Assembly (NCBI GenBank): GCA_028714915.1
Contig: JAQTLL010000001.1
Location: 248,001 to 312,000 of the forward strand
Direction of reading: 5' to 3'
Length of the DNA stretch: 64,000 bases
Origin: Sulfuricurvum sp.
GTDB lineage: Bacteria > Campylobacterota > Campylobacteria > Campylobacterales > Sulfurimonadaceae
The notes under the pieces are model-generated. The model ran no database searches, was not told the origin of the DNA, and saw only the letters and a program-made list of their open reading frames with translations. Positions 8,566-17,027 of this stretch are shown in pieces. The position numbers and the translations under genes were made by a program. Every line of letters begins with the position of its first letter. Positions within the stretch are counted from its first letter, which is position 1.

Positions 8566-8747
8566 TGAAGTTTCCTCTATCCATTGCCTTTTTGTTATCT
8601 GTTGCACTCGTATGGCTTTTTATTGATACCGCCTTTATCTCGAAAACTCCTGCTAAACTCTCACACTTTGCCTCATTTAGCCATCTTTATGAGCCGCTTA
8701 TCGAAAAGAATGATTTTGTGTATACAGGAGACGACCATGACCACTAA
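8565..8747 (+). CDS. Small single-span membrane protein, unknown function
   Basis: The 60-residue protein starts at the ATG that overlaps the previous stop (TAATG). It has one membrane segment (residues about 3-24) and a short tail ending in DDHDH, which could bind metal. An in-frame TTG 15 bases upstream is less likely. The last 11 bases overlap the permease gene that follows, so it is translationally coupled inside the NosL/ABC operon. I do not recognise a family; the position suggests a small subunit of the transporter or a metal-relay peptide. Confidence 0.65.
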   Translation: MKFPLSIAFLLSVALVWLFIDTAFISKTPAKLSHFASFSHLYEPLIEKNDFVYTGDDHDH

Positions 8748-9909
8748 AGCATTTTATCCTTACGCTTTTTTACTTCTGCGCAAAGATGCTTCCCGACATG
8801 CTGTAACTTTTTTACTTTTCTTTGTCATCGTATTTTTACTCTTTAGCGTACTGTTTATCTCAACAAGCTTGCAACATGATCAACTTGCGATTGTCCAAAA
8901 CGAACCGGAAATTTTAGTCGAAAACTATAAGGGGGGCAAAAAGTCCGATATAGATGATTTTTTTATGCAGCCTCTTTATGGACTCAAAGGAGTTGAAAAA
9001 ATTATCCCAAGAGTGAACGGAAAATACTATTTTGAACAAGCAGGGGTCTATTTTACGGTGATAGGAATCGATTTTTTTGCCCCTAATTTTAATGAGAATA
9101 TCAATCAATTTACCAAACAAAAAATAAATTTAGCCTCTAAGGATCTCTTTTTTGTCGGCAGCGGTGTCAAAAAATCGTTAGAGCACTTTTATTATAAAAA
9201 CAGTTTTACCGTCTACACCCAAAAAGGGGAGGCAAAGAGAGTCAAAATAATTCCTCTGGAGGACAAAGAGTTTGGTCTGCTTGGAAACAACCTCATCCTC
9301 TGCGACATCAGTCTTGCACGCGAGCTTCTAGCTCTTGAGACGTTTGAATACAGCGATGTGTACCTTAGCGTCCCCAATGAAGCGGAGATCCCCAATCTTG
9401 TAGCCCACATCCGCACTCTCTATCCCACTGCTAAAATCACTACCAAAGAGGAAAAGATCTCCAAAATACATACTCTCTACGATACGAAAGGGGGGATATT
9501 TCTCTCTCTTTTTATTGTCGTGCTCCTTAGTTTTATGATTTTACTCTATCAAAAAACTCTCTTTTCTTTCGCATCGGAGAAAAAAGAGATCGGGATATTG
9601 CGTGCAGTAGGCTGGAAGATTACAGATATTATTACTTTAAAAATCATTCAAAATCTCTTCATCGCTCTATCTGGATATTTCAGTGCCCTGCTGTGTGCCT
9701 ATCTTTTTGTCTTTAAACTTGGTGCCCCCTTGCTTCAGAATATTTTTGTCGGGAGCGATAAAACACTCTTTATTCCCCATTTCACCCCCTCTTTTGGGAT
9801 AGGTGAACTTGTGATCGTATTTTTAGTAGGGGTTGTCCCCTTTGTCGCCAGTGTCCTTTTTCCCGTATGGAAACTTTCAGTCATCGATCCGACGGAGGTA
9901 ATGAAATGA
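8737..9909 (+). CDS. ABC transporter permease, FtsX/MacB type
   Basis: The 390-residue protein has a first membrane helix at about residues 22-42, a long extracytoplasmic domain of some 220 residues, and three C-terminal helices, the FtsX/MacB arrangement. The cytoplasmic turn SEKKEIGILRAVGWKITDIITLKIIQN is the family hallmark. I chose the ATG at 8737 because it has a CAGGAG ribosome binding site; the longer frame from 8584 runs through the small upstream gene. The ATPase gene follows with overlapping stop and start. Such transporters usually work on lipoproteins or periplasmic substrates rather than import. Confidence 0.85.
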   Translation: MTTKAFYPYAFLLLRKDASRHAVTFLLFFVIVFLLFSVLFISTSLQHDQLAIVQNEPEILVENYKGGKKSDIDDFFMQPLYGLKGVEKIIPRVNGKYYFEQAGVYFTVIGIDFFAPNFNENINQFTKQKINLASKDLFFVGSGVKKSLEHFYYKNSFTVYTQKGEAKRVKIIPLEDKEFGLLGNNLILCDISLARELLALETFEYSDVYLSVPNEAEIPNLVAHIRTLYPTAKITTKEEKISKIHTLYDTKGGIFLSLFIVVLLSFMILLYQKTLFSFASEKKEIGILRAVGWKITDIITLKIIQNLFIALSGYFSALLCAYLFVFKLGAPLLQNIFVGSDKTLFIPHFTPSFGIGELVIVFLVGVVPFVASVLFPVWKLSVIDPTEVMK

Positions 9910-10577
9910 TAACCGTTACAAATCTTGACAAAGTGCACAATGCGGGTCAAAAAAATAAATTTATTGCTCTAAGCGGAATTAATTTTACTGCGGCTAACGG
10001 TGAGTGTGTGATACTCAAAGGGGTGAGCGGCAGCGGTAAAAGTACCCTCCTCTCTCTTTTGGGAGGGATGAGCAAACCCACACACGGAAGCGTCAGAATA
10101 GAGGGACATAATATCGCGAAACTTCCTGATGACAAACTCTCCCACTTCCGACTCACAACAGTTGGTTTTATTTTCCAATCGTTTAACCTTATTGATGATT
10201 TAAGCTTTAGAGACAATGTTCTAACCCCCACCATTTGCCTGAATATCTCCGGTGAGGAGCGAGAAAAGAGATTTCTAAAAGCATGTGAACTGGCCAATAT
10301 ATCAAGCAAAGAATCGACATTGGCCAAAGATTTAAGCGGTGGTGAAAAACAACGATGTGCCATCGCACGAGCCCTCATTAATAATCCTTCTCTCATCATC
10401 GCCGATGAACCGACCGCCAATTTAGACAAAGATAACACCCTTTATTTTATCGAGACTATGAAAAAACTCAAAAAACTTGGAAAAACTATCCTTATCGCCA
10501 CGCATGATGAGATTTTTGAACAAAGCACTCTTGTAGACAGGGTGATCAAAATTCAATACGGACACATCGTATCATGA
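9906..10577 (+). CDS. ABC transporter ATP-binding protein, LolD/MacB type
   Basis: The 223-residue ATPase has Walker A GVSGSGKST, a Q-loop (IFQSFNLI), the signature LSGGEKQRCAIARAL, Walker B LIIADEPTANLD and the switch histidine in ATHDE. It belongs to the LolD/MacB/FtsE subgroup that pairs with FtsX-like permeases, matching the gene immediately upstream. The start ATG at 9906 overlaps the permease stop (ATGA). It is separate from nosF, the ATPase of the convergent nos operon, so the locus carries two distinct ABC systems. Confidence 0.9.
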   Translation: MITVTNLDKVHNAGQKNKFIALSGINFTAANGECVILKGVSGSGKSTLLSLLGGMSKPTHGSVRIEGHNIAKLPDDKLSHFRLTTVGFIFQSFNLIDDLSFRDNVLTPTICLNISGEEREKRFLKACELANISSKESTLAKDLSGGEKQRCAIARALINNPSLIIADEPTANLDKDNTLYFIETMKKLKKLGKTILIATHDEIFEQSTLVDRVIKIQYGHIVS

Positions 10578-11539
10578 ATACAGTCTTACTCTCCAATGGC
10601 GTCATTGCATTGCTTTTTACCGAAACGATACTGTATGTATTGGCATTTGTCGCATTTGTATGGGGTTTAAAAATTTATAAAAATTGGAATTTTGAGAGTT
10701 TGGCATCATCTCAATACCTTTTGGAGAAAAAAAACTATTTTACAACAACGGTTATCGTATTTATATTGGGGGTCAAATTTGTCCTTCTCCCTTTGTTTGC
10801 CCACATCGTAGACGGGTTATCAGACCTTGTCCCCGGAGCAATGTGCGGTGCAGGGGTTATCAGTGCCAACGACTATGGAATGCCCATATTTATCATTAAA
10901 TTACTCGTTCTTTTCTTGGGTGTTTGCTGGAGTATTGCCAACACCATCGATTTACAAAATAATTACGCCTATACCAAGCGGAAGTACGAACTTTTTTTTG
11001 GTATTTTCATCCTTCTTACTCTTGAGTTTTTACTTCAGGGGCTCTATTTCACCCACATCTCGCTGGAATCACCTGTAATGTGCTGCAGTGTCATCTATGG
11101 CGCAAGCAATAGCGGTTCAACCCTCCCGCTGTCTCTCAGTCCATCTACCCTCTCCATTGCTTTTGGGATACTTTTCATCATGCTCTTCATAGCTCTCATC
11201 AACAAAATAAAAATTCTCTCTTTTGTTTTAGGTGCACTCTTTCTCTATTTTGGCTACTATTTTGTATTGCATATTGTGGGGATTTACGTCTATGAGCTTC
11301 CGACTCATATCTGTCCGTTTTGTATGCTTCAGAGAGAGTATTTTTATATCGGTTATCTCTTGTGGGGTTCATTGTTTTTAGGTTCTTTTTTTTCGATGGC
11401 TCCGTTGGTTTTAGAGGGATTGATTCACCAAGAGTCTAAACGAAGCTTTAGCGTTGCAATCTTTTTTAATCTACTGTTAGCGATAATAGCCCTATATTTT
11501 ATCGTTGGATTTTACCTTAAAAATGGAGTATGGTTATGA
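10574..11539 (+). CDS. Polytopic membrane protein with DsbB-like CPFC motif, unknown function
   Basis: The 321-residue protein has about eight predicted membrane segments. Cysteines are placed as possible redox pairs: Cys91 (AMCGAG), Cys170-171 (VMCCSV) and CPFC at 247-250 followed by MLQREYF, which resembles the CxxC-xxQR active site of DsbB and VKOR-type disulfide catalysts. The first two sites lie in loops near membrane edges. It may keep NosL cysteines reduced or oxidise partner thiols, but this is inferred only from motif and neighbours. The gene overlaps the ATPase by 4 bases and nosL-like by 4 bases. Confidence 0.6.
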   Translation: MNTVLLSNGVIALLFTETILYVLAFVAFVWGLKIYKNWNFESLASSQYLLEKKNYFTTTVIVFILGVKFVLLPLFAHIVDGLSDLVPGAMCGAGVISANDYGMPIFIIKLLVLFLGVCWSIANTIDLQNNYAYTKRKYELFFGIFILLTLEFLLQGLYFTHISLESPVMCCSVIYGASNSGSTLPLSLSPSTLSIAFGILFIMLFIALINKIKILSFVLGALFLYFGYYFVLHIVGIYVYELPTHICPFCMLQREYFYIGYLLWGSLFLGSFFSMAPLVLEGLIHQESKRSFSVAIFFNLLLAIIALYFIVGFYLKNGVWL

Positions 11540-12042
11540 ATAGCGTGTCAAAAATAGTTTTACTGATCGGTTTTTTGGCAATCGTGGCTGTTGCCTTTGT
11601 CTCGATGTCCAAAAGTCAGCAGATGGTCGTTGTAGAAAACGGTAATAATGAACACAAACCGCTCGCTATAAAACTGGGTCATTTTCAAGACAGCGATTGC
11701 GGGATGGTCATCCATTCACTCGACTATGCGTCTCAAGTAGTCAATAAAGAAGGGAAAACATGGTTTTTTCATGATCATGGCGGGATGGCGAAATGGTTAG
11801 ATACCAAAGAGTTCAAAAATGATGCAATCATCTGGGTATGGGCAAAAGACACTCACAGATGGATCAATGGGAGAAATGCATGGTACAGCAGAACTGACAT
11901 CACCCCTATGAATTACGGTTTTGGAGCGTATGCTGCCAAACAAGAAGGATTTGTACCCTTTGGCGAGATGCAGCTGTTAATGATGCGGGGAGAAAATCTC
12001 ACCAACCCCTACGTCCGCAAGCAATTTGGGATGTCACATTAA
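11536..12042 (+). CDS. nosL: NosL-family copper chaperone
   Basis: The 168-residue protein has an N-terminal membrane anchor or signal and a NosL domain with CGM at residues 55-57 (DSDCGMVIHSLDYASQV), FHDHGGMAKWL and ITPMNYGFGAYAA. It resembles the lipoprotein NosL of the convergent operon more than the two NosL-like genes at the start of its own operon. I prefer the ATG at 11536 over 11530: the GGAG at 11525-11528 is 7 bases from 11536 but only 1 from 11530. It ends 15 bases from the convergent nos operon. Confidence 0.85.
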   Translation: MNSVSKIVLLIGFLAIVAVAFVSMSKSQQMVVVENGNNEHKPLAIKLGHFQDSDCGMVIHSLDYASQVVNKEGKTWFFHDHGGMAKWLDTKEFKNDAIIWVWAKDTHRWINGRNAWYSRTDITPMNYGFGAYAAKQEGFVPFGEMQLLMMRGENLTNPYVRKQFGMSH

Positions 12043-12057
12043 TCGACATCCTATCAG

Positions 12058-12516
12058 CTATTGCATATCCAAATATTCAATGAGTTTTTTTGAAACATTG
12101 CTAAAAGGGAGGACTCTCTTTCCTTTATGTTTCATACTAAATATTTTTGCCTTTTCTTCACTATCAAATGCGATCAAATCATCCCCGCCGACACTCATCA
12201 AATTACTGCCATAGACAAAATAGCCATTTTTGACATTTAAAAGCTTCATGCTTACAAAATCTGCCACATAAGCCTGATCAACAGTACTTTGGTTTTGGTA
12301 ATACTGTCTGAGCATATATTTAGGTGATGAATAAAATTCTTGTTTACCGTCTTTGTACACAATCATTGCTGCGTATGATGGATATTGTTTGACATCAATA
12401 AACCTTACAGGACACGTCGTGTTTGCTTCCGTAAACTCTGAAATAGTTTTATCAACAATCGTACCAGCCAATACATTAACAGCGAACAGCGTACTAAGAA
12501 ATAACTTTTTTATCAT
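12058..12516 (-). CDS. NosL-like protein lacking the CxM motif
   Basis: The 152-residue protein has a Sec signal peptide (MIKKLFLSTLFAVNVLAG) and NosL-type features: TTCPVRFIDVKQYPSYAAMIVYKDGKQEFYSSPKYML, then GYFVYGSNLMSVGGDDLIAF and KGKRVLPF. The copper motif C-x-M is replaced by CPVR, so ligand set or role must differ from ordinary NosL. It is the last gene of the nos operon, overlapping nosY by 4 bases. Second NosL-like genes at this place are common in Campylobacterota nos clusters. Confidence 0.8.
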   Translation of the reverse strand: MIKKLFLSTLFAVNVLAGTIVDKTISEFTEANTTCPVRFIDVKQYPSYAAMIVYKDGKQEFYSSPKYMLRQYYQNQSTVDQAYVADFVSMKLLNVKNGYFVYGSNLMSVGGDDLIAFDSEEKAKIFSMKHKGKRVLPFSNVSKKLIEYLDMQ

Positions 12517-13340
12517 ACTAAATCCTTCTTTTTGAAAATAAAATATCCTAAAAATAAAAATAATATCCCAAGCGCCATAGGATACACAATAGAATAAACA
12601 GCAAAAAGGGTAGAACCAAATGTATCCAAAATAAAGTAGGAAGCAGGCCCTATCACTGAAAGTTCTGTATCAAATAAAGCAATCGCACCAATTCTAAAGA
12701 CTTGTATCGGGTTCAAAAGAGCAATACCAAAAATAATATTTTCATTTAACATCTCTCTCATCATCAATCCAATAAGGATGATGTCGATAAAAGCCAAGAG
12801 AAGCAGCCAAACAAAAAATGCTATTCCGAGAGCTACTTCTTGATTTCGCACCAAACTGGAAATAAAAAAACCTATTCCCAAAAAATTGACGCTTAGCCCA
12901 AACAGCAATGCTATATAAAACATAAATATAAAATAATCAATTTCAGCTCCAACAATCAAAGCATAAAATAAAGAGATAAAGAGTGCACCAAAAACCGGAA
13001 CAGTCACCACAAAAAGTCTTCCCAAAAATTTGCCCATATAGTATTGTCTGAGCGATATGGGGAAAGACAACATATATTCCAATACGGAATTGTCCCTATC
13101 TCCGGCAATGCTTTTAACCGTAGTAATCAAAATAAATATCGGTAAAATGACAATACAAATTTGAATAAATGAGAGTAAAAGCCTACTTAATCCGCTAAAT
13201 CCAAGGACTTTTGATTCTGTAACTCCCGCTATCAAGAACAATGCCACGATACCGCCAAAAACAATCGTATAAATTAAAAACCATTTTGTTTTAAAAGATT
13301 CTAAAATATCAAGCTTCATAACCAGCAATAAATTTTTCAT
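12513..13340 (-). CDS. nosY: ABC transporter permease NosY
   Basis: The 275-residue protein has six predicted membrane segments and an ABC-2 type signature, including AGDRDNSVLEYMLSFPISLRQYYMGKFLGRL. With NosF and NosD it forms the transporter that supplies the NosZ active centre; the cargo is tied to copper-sulfide cluster assembly. It overlaps nosL upstream and the NosL-like gene downstream by 4 bases each, so the module is translationally coupled. Confidence 0.9.
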   Translation of the reverse strand: MKNLLLVMKLDILESFKTKWFLIYTIVFGGIVALFLIAGVTESKVLGFSGLSRLLLSFIQICIVILPIFILITTVKSIAGDRDNSVLEYMLSFPISLRQYYMGKFLGRLFVVTVPVFGALFISLFYALIVGAEIDYFIFMFYIALLFGLSVNFLGIGFFISSLVRNQEVALGIAFFVWLLLLAFIDIILIGLMMREMLNENIIFGIALLNPIQVFRIGAIALFDTELSVIGPASYFILDTFGSTLFAVYSIVYPMALGILFLFLGYFIFKKKDLV

Positions 13341-13771
13341 CTTCCTCCCTTTAATACGTATTGTTCAATGTCTGAAAATTTCATACACTCTTTATCATCA
13401 GGTATTTTTTTACGGTCATTGTGTGCCGCAAATCCATACGACATTGGCGTAACGTTAAAATTGCTCCAAAATGCTTTTCGTGCATCTATCCACCCTTTCG
13501 TATCTACATCAACAACATAAAGAATTGCCTCATTTTTCCATGAAATTTTTTGATCTTTAAACCACAAAATAGCGCATCCGATATCATCAAATTTATACGT
13601 TTTGCCATTACTTGGATCAATCACTTGCGTTGCATAATTTCGGTCACTCACGATCATTTTGCATCGCTCACAAATATCCCTATCCCAATTTATTTTTTTG
13701 GGAGTTAAATCAAGCTTACCGTCACAACCAACAAACATTGCAATAAGAAGCAAGAGTTTAAAGTATTTCAT
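13337..13771 (-). CDS. nosL: NosL copper chaperone lipoprotein
   Basis: The 144-residue protein has a lipoprotein signal with lipobox cysteine at residue 16 (MFVGC) and the NosL motif CERCKMIV with Cys34, Cys37 and Met39. Further family blocks are YATQVIDPSNGKTYKFDDIGCAILWF and NVTPMSYGFAAH. NosL delivers Cu(I) to apo-NosZ or to NosD. The gene overlaps nosF by 14 bases and nosY by 4, between the two transporter genes. Confidence 0.93.
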   Translation of the reverse strand: MKYFKLLLLIAMFVGCDGKLDLTPKKINWDRDICERCKMIVSDRNYATQVIDPSNGKTYKFDDIGCAILWFKDQKISWKNEAILYVVDVDTKGWIDARKAFWSNFNVTPMSYGFAAHNDRKKIPDDKECMKFSDIEQYVLKGGR

Positions 13772-14393
13772 CGCTTACAACCTTTGCCAAATCCATAGTA
13801 ATCGCTCTGTTTGCAATGTGTCCGACTTCCTCAATTCTATGACTTATAAAAATAAAAATTTTTGAGTCAATTTTTTCAAGTAAATTTGAAAACTGACCTC
13901 TTGCATTGCTGTCCAAATTTGCCGTTGGCTCATCAAAAATAAAAATATCACTTTGTTTTGCAAGAGCAATAGAGATAAGCAATTTTTGTTTCATCCCTCC
14001 TGAAAGTTTAAAAAACGGCTTGTTGAGATTTTGTTTTACATCAAAATGCAACGTATCTGAATACTTTACTATCTCATTTTTATCGATCGTTGCGATCGTT
14101 GACGTATAGTCAATTAACTCTTTTACGGTAATTTTCAAAGGGGGTGGAAGCTGCGGTACAAATGATATTTTACTAAGAGTTTCTATTCTATGCTTGGCAA
14201 CTTTTACTGTATCGATAAAAATATTTCCGCTGTCTAAAATATATTCCCCCAGTATCGCTCTAATCAAAGAGGTTTTACCGGCACCGTTTTGACCCATCAA
14301 AATTACATTTTCCCCATTCTTTATGGTTAAATTTATAGAGTCAAGTATTATTTTATCGCCGAAACGTTTTGTTGCATTCGTAATCTCTATCAT
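13758..14393 (-). CDS. nosF: ABC transporter ATPase NosF
   Basis: The 211-residue ATPase has Walker A GQNGAGKTSL, the signature KLSGGMKQKL, Walker B IFIFDEPTANLD and switch histidine in FISHRIEE. It drives the NosY permease in copper-centre maturation of nitrous oxide reductase. It starts directly after the nosH stop with no gap and overlaps nosL downstream. At 211 residues it is short compared with the 300-residue NosF of proteobacterial clusters, lacking the usual C-terminal extension. Confidence 0.92.
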   Translation of the reverse strand: MIEITNATKRFGDKIILDSINLTIKNGENVILMGQNGAGKTSLIRAILGEYILDSGNIFIDTVKVAKHRIETLSKISFVPQLPPPLKITVKELIDYTSTIATIDKNEIVKYSDTLHFDVKQNLNKPFFKLSGGMKQKLLISIALAKQSDIFIFDEPTANLDSNARGQFSNLLEKIDSKIFIFISHRIEEVGHIANRAITMDLAKVVSDEIL

Positions 14394-15287
14394 TTAGACA
14401 ATCTTTCCCAGTTTATTTTTAAAATTAAGACTATCATGATGGCACACTTCTACACATCTTCCGCAAAGTGTACAGTCACCGCTTTGAATAAAAACATGAC
14501 TTTTTCCTTCGACTTCCGCATTTTTTTTCGTTATTTCAAGAACATGAGGAACCAAACAAACTGTAGAGCATACGCCACAATGATCACAACTGTCATTCCA
14601 TTCTATTTTTTCCATACTAACCCAACCAAGGGCACCATACGTAACGCCGACAGGGCAGACATATCGGCACCATGCTCTTTGGGAATAAAACACTTCTACC
14701 AAAAAGACAACCACCACAAAAGAGAGAGCAGCACTCCATCCGTAAATCAATGCTCGGCTTAAAATCCCAACAATATTCATACTTTCAAAAACCAAATAAC
14801 TGCTTGTAAACGTAAGAGTGACAAATAAAATCCAGAATAAATATTTAACACGATGGTCAAACTTTCTCTCTTTGATAATCTTTTTGGTTATCAGTGTTCG
14901 GTTGATTTTTTCACCTATTTCACTAACCAACCCATAAGGACAAACCCATGAGCAATACGCTCGTCCTCCAAAAAAAAGATAAAAAACTGATATTGTGACA
15001 GTTCCTATGATTAAATTGATCGGTATATGATGATACGCCAAAAATACTTGTAACGAGACAAACGGATCAATCAAATGAAATCCGAATAATCGTGAACCGC
15101 TCAGAGTCCCCTCTAATATTTGAATATCCATCCGATAAGAGAGGATAAATAAAAGATGAAAACCGATAATACTAACCCATCTGTAAAATCTGATACTTGG
15201 CTTTTTTTTACCATTCTTATCGATTACAAAAAAAGTATCCCAAAAGCTGATCTCTTTAAGGGTACAGTGTTGGGTATATTTATCCAT
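14394..15287 (-). CDS. nosH: NapH-like membrane quinol oxidase component NosH
   Basis: The 297-residue protein has four or five membrane helices, two Cys-x3-Cys-P type motifs in the membrane part (YCSWVCPYG and WCRYVCPVG) and two C-terminal 4Fe-4S motifs (CDHCGVCSTVC and CTLCGRCVEVC). This is the NapH/NosH architecture, which oxidises menaquinol and passes electrons to NosG. It follows nosC2 after 2 bases. Together with NosG and the cytochromes it is expected to form the electron route to NosZ in organisms without NosR. Confidence 0.93.
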   Translation of the reverse strand: MDKYTQHCTLKEISFWDTFFVIDKNGKKKPSIRFYRWVSIIGFHLLFILSYRMDIQILEGTLSGSRLFGFHLIDPFVSLQVFLAYHHIPINLIIGTVTISVFYLFFGGRAYCSWVCPYGLVSEIGEKINRTLITKKIIKERKFDHRVKYLFWILFVTLTFTSSYLVFESMNIVGILSRALIYGWSAALSFVVVVFLVEVFYSQRAWCRYVCPVGVTYGALGWVSMEKIEWNDSCDHCGVCSTVCLVPHVLEITKKNAEVEGKSHVFIQSGDCTLCGRCVEVCHHDSLNFKNKLGKIV

Positions 15288-15289
15288 CT

Positions 15290-15748
15290 TTAGTGTCCGA
15301 ATTTTGAGATTTCGTTTGCCAATGTTTTAAGCTCATCCTCTGTTGAATTCGTCAAAAGACCTGCCATCATCGAATTTTTGACTTTTCCCTCTTTATAGTC
15401 ACTTAGCTTTTTCGTTATCTCTGCCTCGCTTTTACCATACAAAGGCGGTCCGATAAGTCCCTTTCCGCCATCCCCATGACAGGGAGCACATTTAACGATA
15501 TACAAATTACTGACCTTAAACTCTCTGTTCTCATCTTTTAGATCTTTTATTTTTCGTTCCTCTTCGCTGAGGGCTTCTTGATTCGTAGGGGCAGCATCAA
15601 ATCGATTGCCTTCACTGCCAGAATTTTGAATTTCTTTGCCTAGAGAATCTTCCTTGGAAGTACTACTTGTTTCATTCATAATCATATATCCCATTGCGCC
15701 TATAATCACTGCTGACGCTACGATGCCTATTAAATTCTTAGTACTCAT
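15290..15748 (-). CDS. nosC2: Monohaem cytochrome c NosC2
   Basis: The 152-residue protein has an N-terminal membrane anchor (residues 6-24), an acidic serine-rich linker, and one cytochrome c domain with CAPCH (VKCAPCHGDGGKGLIGPPLYG) and a distal methionine likely in NSMMAGLL. It is predicted to carry electrons on the periplasmic face to the haem domain of NosZ. It overlaps nosC1 by 4 bases; the two proteins are paralogues with the same length of linker and haem fold. Confidence 0.9.
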   Translation of the reverse strand: MSTKNLIGIVASAVIIGAMGYMIMNETSSTSKEDSLGKEIQNSGSEGNRFDAAPTNQEALSEEERKIKDLKDENREFKVSNLYIVKCAPCHGDGGKGLIGPPLYGKSEAEITKKLSDYKEGKVKNSMMAGLLTNSTEDELKTLANEISKFGH

Positions 15749-16296
15749 TTTTTCTCCCTCACTTCTTTATTGAATTTTGCAATTTCATCTGCCAGTTCTC
15801 TTATTTCTTTATCTGACATTTTATGGACCAACTCTTTCATAAATACATTTTTCTTTGTACCGCTTCGATAGGCAATGATCTTTTTAAAAATATCATCACT
15901 CGTTTTTGTAAGTAATGAGGGTCCGATTATCCCATTCGCATAATCATCATGACACGCAGAACATTTGACAATAAAATTATGACTCAACCTCTTGCTTAAA
16001 AGACTTGCACTCAGGTTTTCATATTGATTTTTGATGGTGATTATTGCCCCTATTTGTCGTGAAGACGCGGTTTCTTCTCCATTAGGGGCAATTTGCACCA
16101 CTTTCTCTCCATCTACATTATACGATGTAAATTGAGCTACAATATCGTTCTTATCTACGGCTTGTCCATCCGAAACTTCAATTTTTGATATATCTTTCAC
16201 TTCCTGAATATCTTCCGTACGATTTGATTCGTCACTCTTCTTTTCTCCGCAACCGACAAACAGTAAAATAAGTCCTAAAAACAGTATCTTTTTCAT
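15745..16296 (-). CDS. nosC1: Monohaem cytochrome c NosC1 (lipoprotein)
   Basis: The 183-residue protein has a lipobox (LLFVGC) at its N-terminus, a long charged linker, and one haem site CSACH (VKCSACHDDYANGIIGPSLL). Its C-terminal half parallels NosC2 (KIIAYRSGTKKNVFMKELVHKMSDKEIRELADEIAKF). It is predicted to be membrane-tethered in the periplasm and to relay electrons from NosG/NosH to NosZ. It overlaps nosG and nosC2 by 4 bases each. Confidence 0.9.
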   Translation of the reverse strand: MKKILFLGLILLFVGCGEKKSDESNRTEDIQEVKDISKIEVSDGQAVDKNDIVAQFTSYNVDGEKVVQIAPNGEETASSRQIGAIITIKNQYENLSASLLSKRLSHNFIVKCSACHDDYANGIIGPSLLTKTSDDIFKKIIAYRSGTKKNVFMKELVHKMSDKEIRELADEIAKFNKEVREKK

Positions 16297-17027
16297 TTCT
16301 GACCTTTATAAAATTGACTATAGGATACTCTTGGGATGACAACAATAGAGGCCTCTTGCGAAGGACAAAGTTCTTCGCACACACCGCATCCGACACACGC
16401 ATTTTTGATTTGGGGCAACCATCTGTTATTGCTGTCTTGTATCATAATAATCGCATTTTCTTTTTCAGGAAAGGGACACATATCGGCACAAATCGTGCAA
16501 GGCTTATCCTCATATTTGGCGTAATCATCAAGTACTTTTTGCTCTCTTTCGTTCAAGGCGCTTTTATTAAGTATTCTCGCCAAGTCCTCTTTCTTTACAT
16601 TTTTGCCCCGAAATGCAAAACAGGTATCTGCTCTTTTTAGGTAGGCTACTCCCATTTTTACATCTTTGGCTTCGCTTGCGTGATGATCCAATGCACCACT
16701 TGGGCACGCCAAAACACAAGGCAATAAATCACACAGATAGCACCCTCTCTCTCGTGCATCTACAAAAGGGGTCCCAACCAAGTGTCCTTGGTTAATGTCT
16801 AAAAGGGAAAGGGTATGATAAGGGCAAACTTGTACACACTGCCCACATTTGATACACGTAGCCATAAAATCATTTTCATCAACCGCACCGGGAGGTCTTA
16901 AAAAAATTTCACTGGCTTTTAATTTAGGTACCATGACTGCACCAATACCGCCAAGAGTCACAAAGGCTCCAACAACAACTGCTTTTTTGACAAATTCTCG
17001 TCGGTTGTTAGGGTTATTTTGCTCCAT
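16293..17027 (-). CDS. nosG: NapG-like Tat-exported ferredoxin NosG
   Basis: The 244-residue protein starts with a Tat signal (NRREFVKKAVVVGAF) and contains four 4Fe-4S cluster motifs: CIKCGQCVQVCPYH, CYLCDLLPCVLACP, CTICADMCPF and CVGCGVCEELCPSQ. This is the NapG layout. NosG probably docks on NosH and takes electrons from the menaquinol pool toward NosC1/NosC2. The gene overlaps nosD by 14 bases and nosC1 by 4. Confidence 0.93.
   Translation of the reverse strand: MEQNNPNNRREFVKKAVVVGAFVTLGGIGAVMVPKLKASEIFLRPPGAVDENDFMATCIKCGQCVQVCPYHTLSLLDINQGHLVGTPFVDARERGCYLCDLLPCVLACPSGALDHHASEAKDVKMGVAYLKRADTCFAFRGKNVKKEDLARILNKSALNEREQKVLDDYAKYEDKPCTICADMCPFPEKENAIIMIQDSNNRWLPQIKNACVGCGVCEELCPSQEASIVVIPRVSYSQFYKGQK

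Noticed and set aside
8584..8736. N-terminal extension of the FtsX-type permease
   Set aside because: The extension overlaps the small membrane gene in another frame and has no ribosome binding site; the ATG at 8737 has CAGGAG 6 bases upstream.
14436..14762. 108-residue plus-strand frame opposite nosH
   Set aside because: It mirrors the cysteine-rich nosH ferredoxin region and has no start context.
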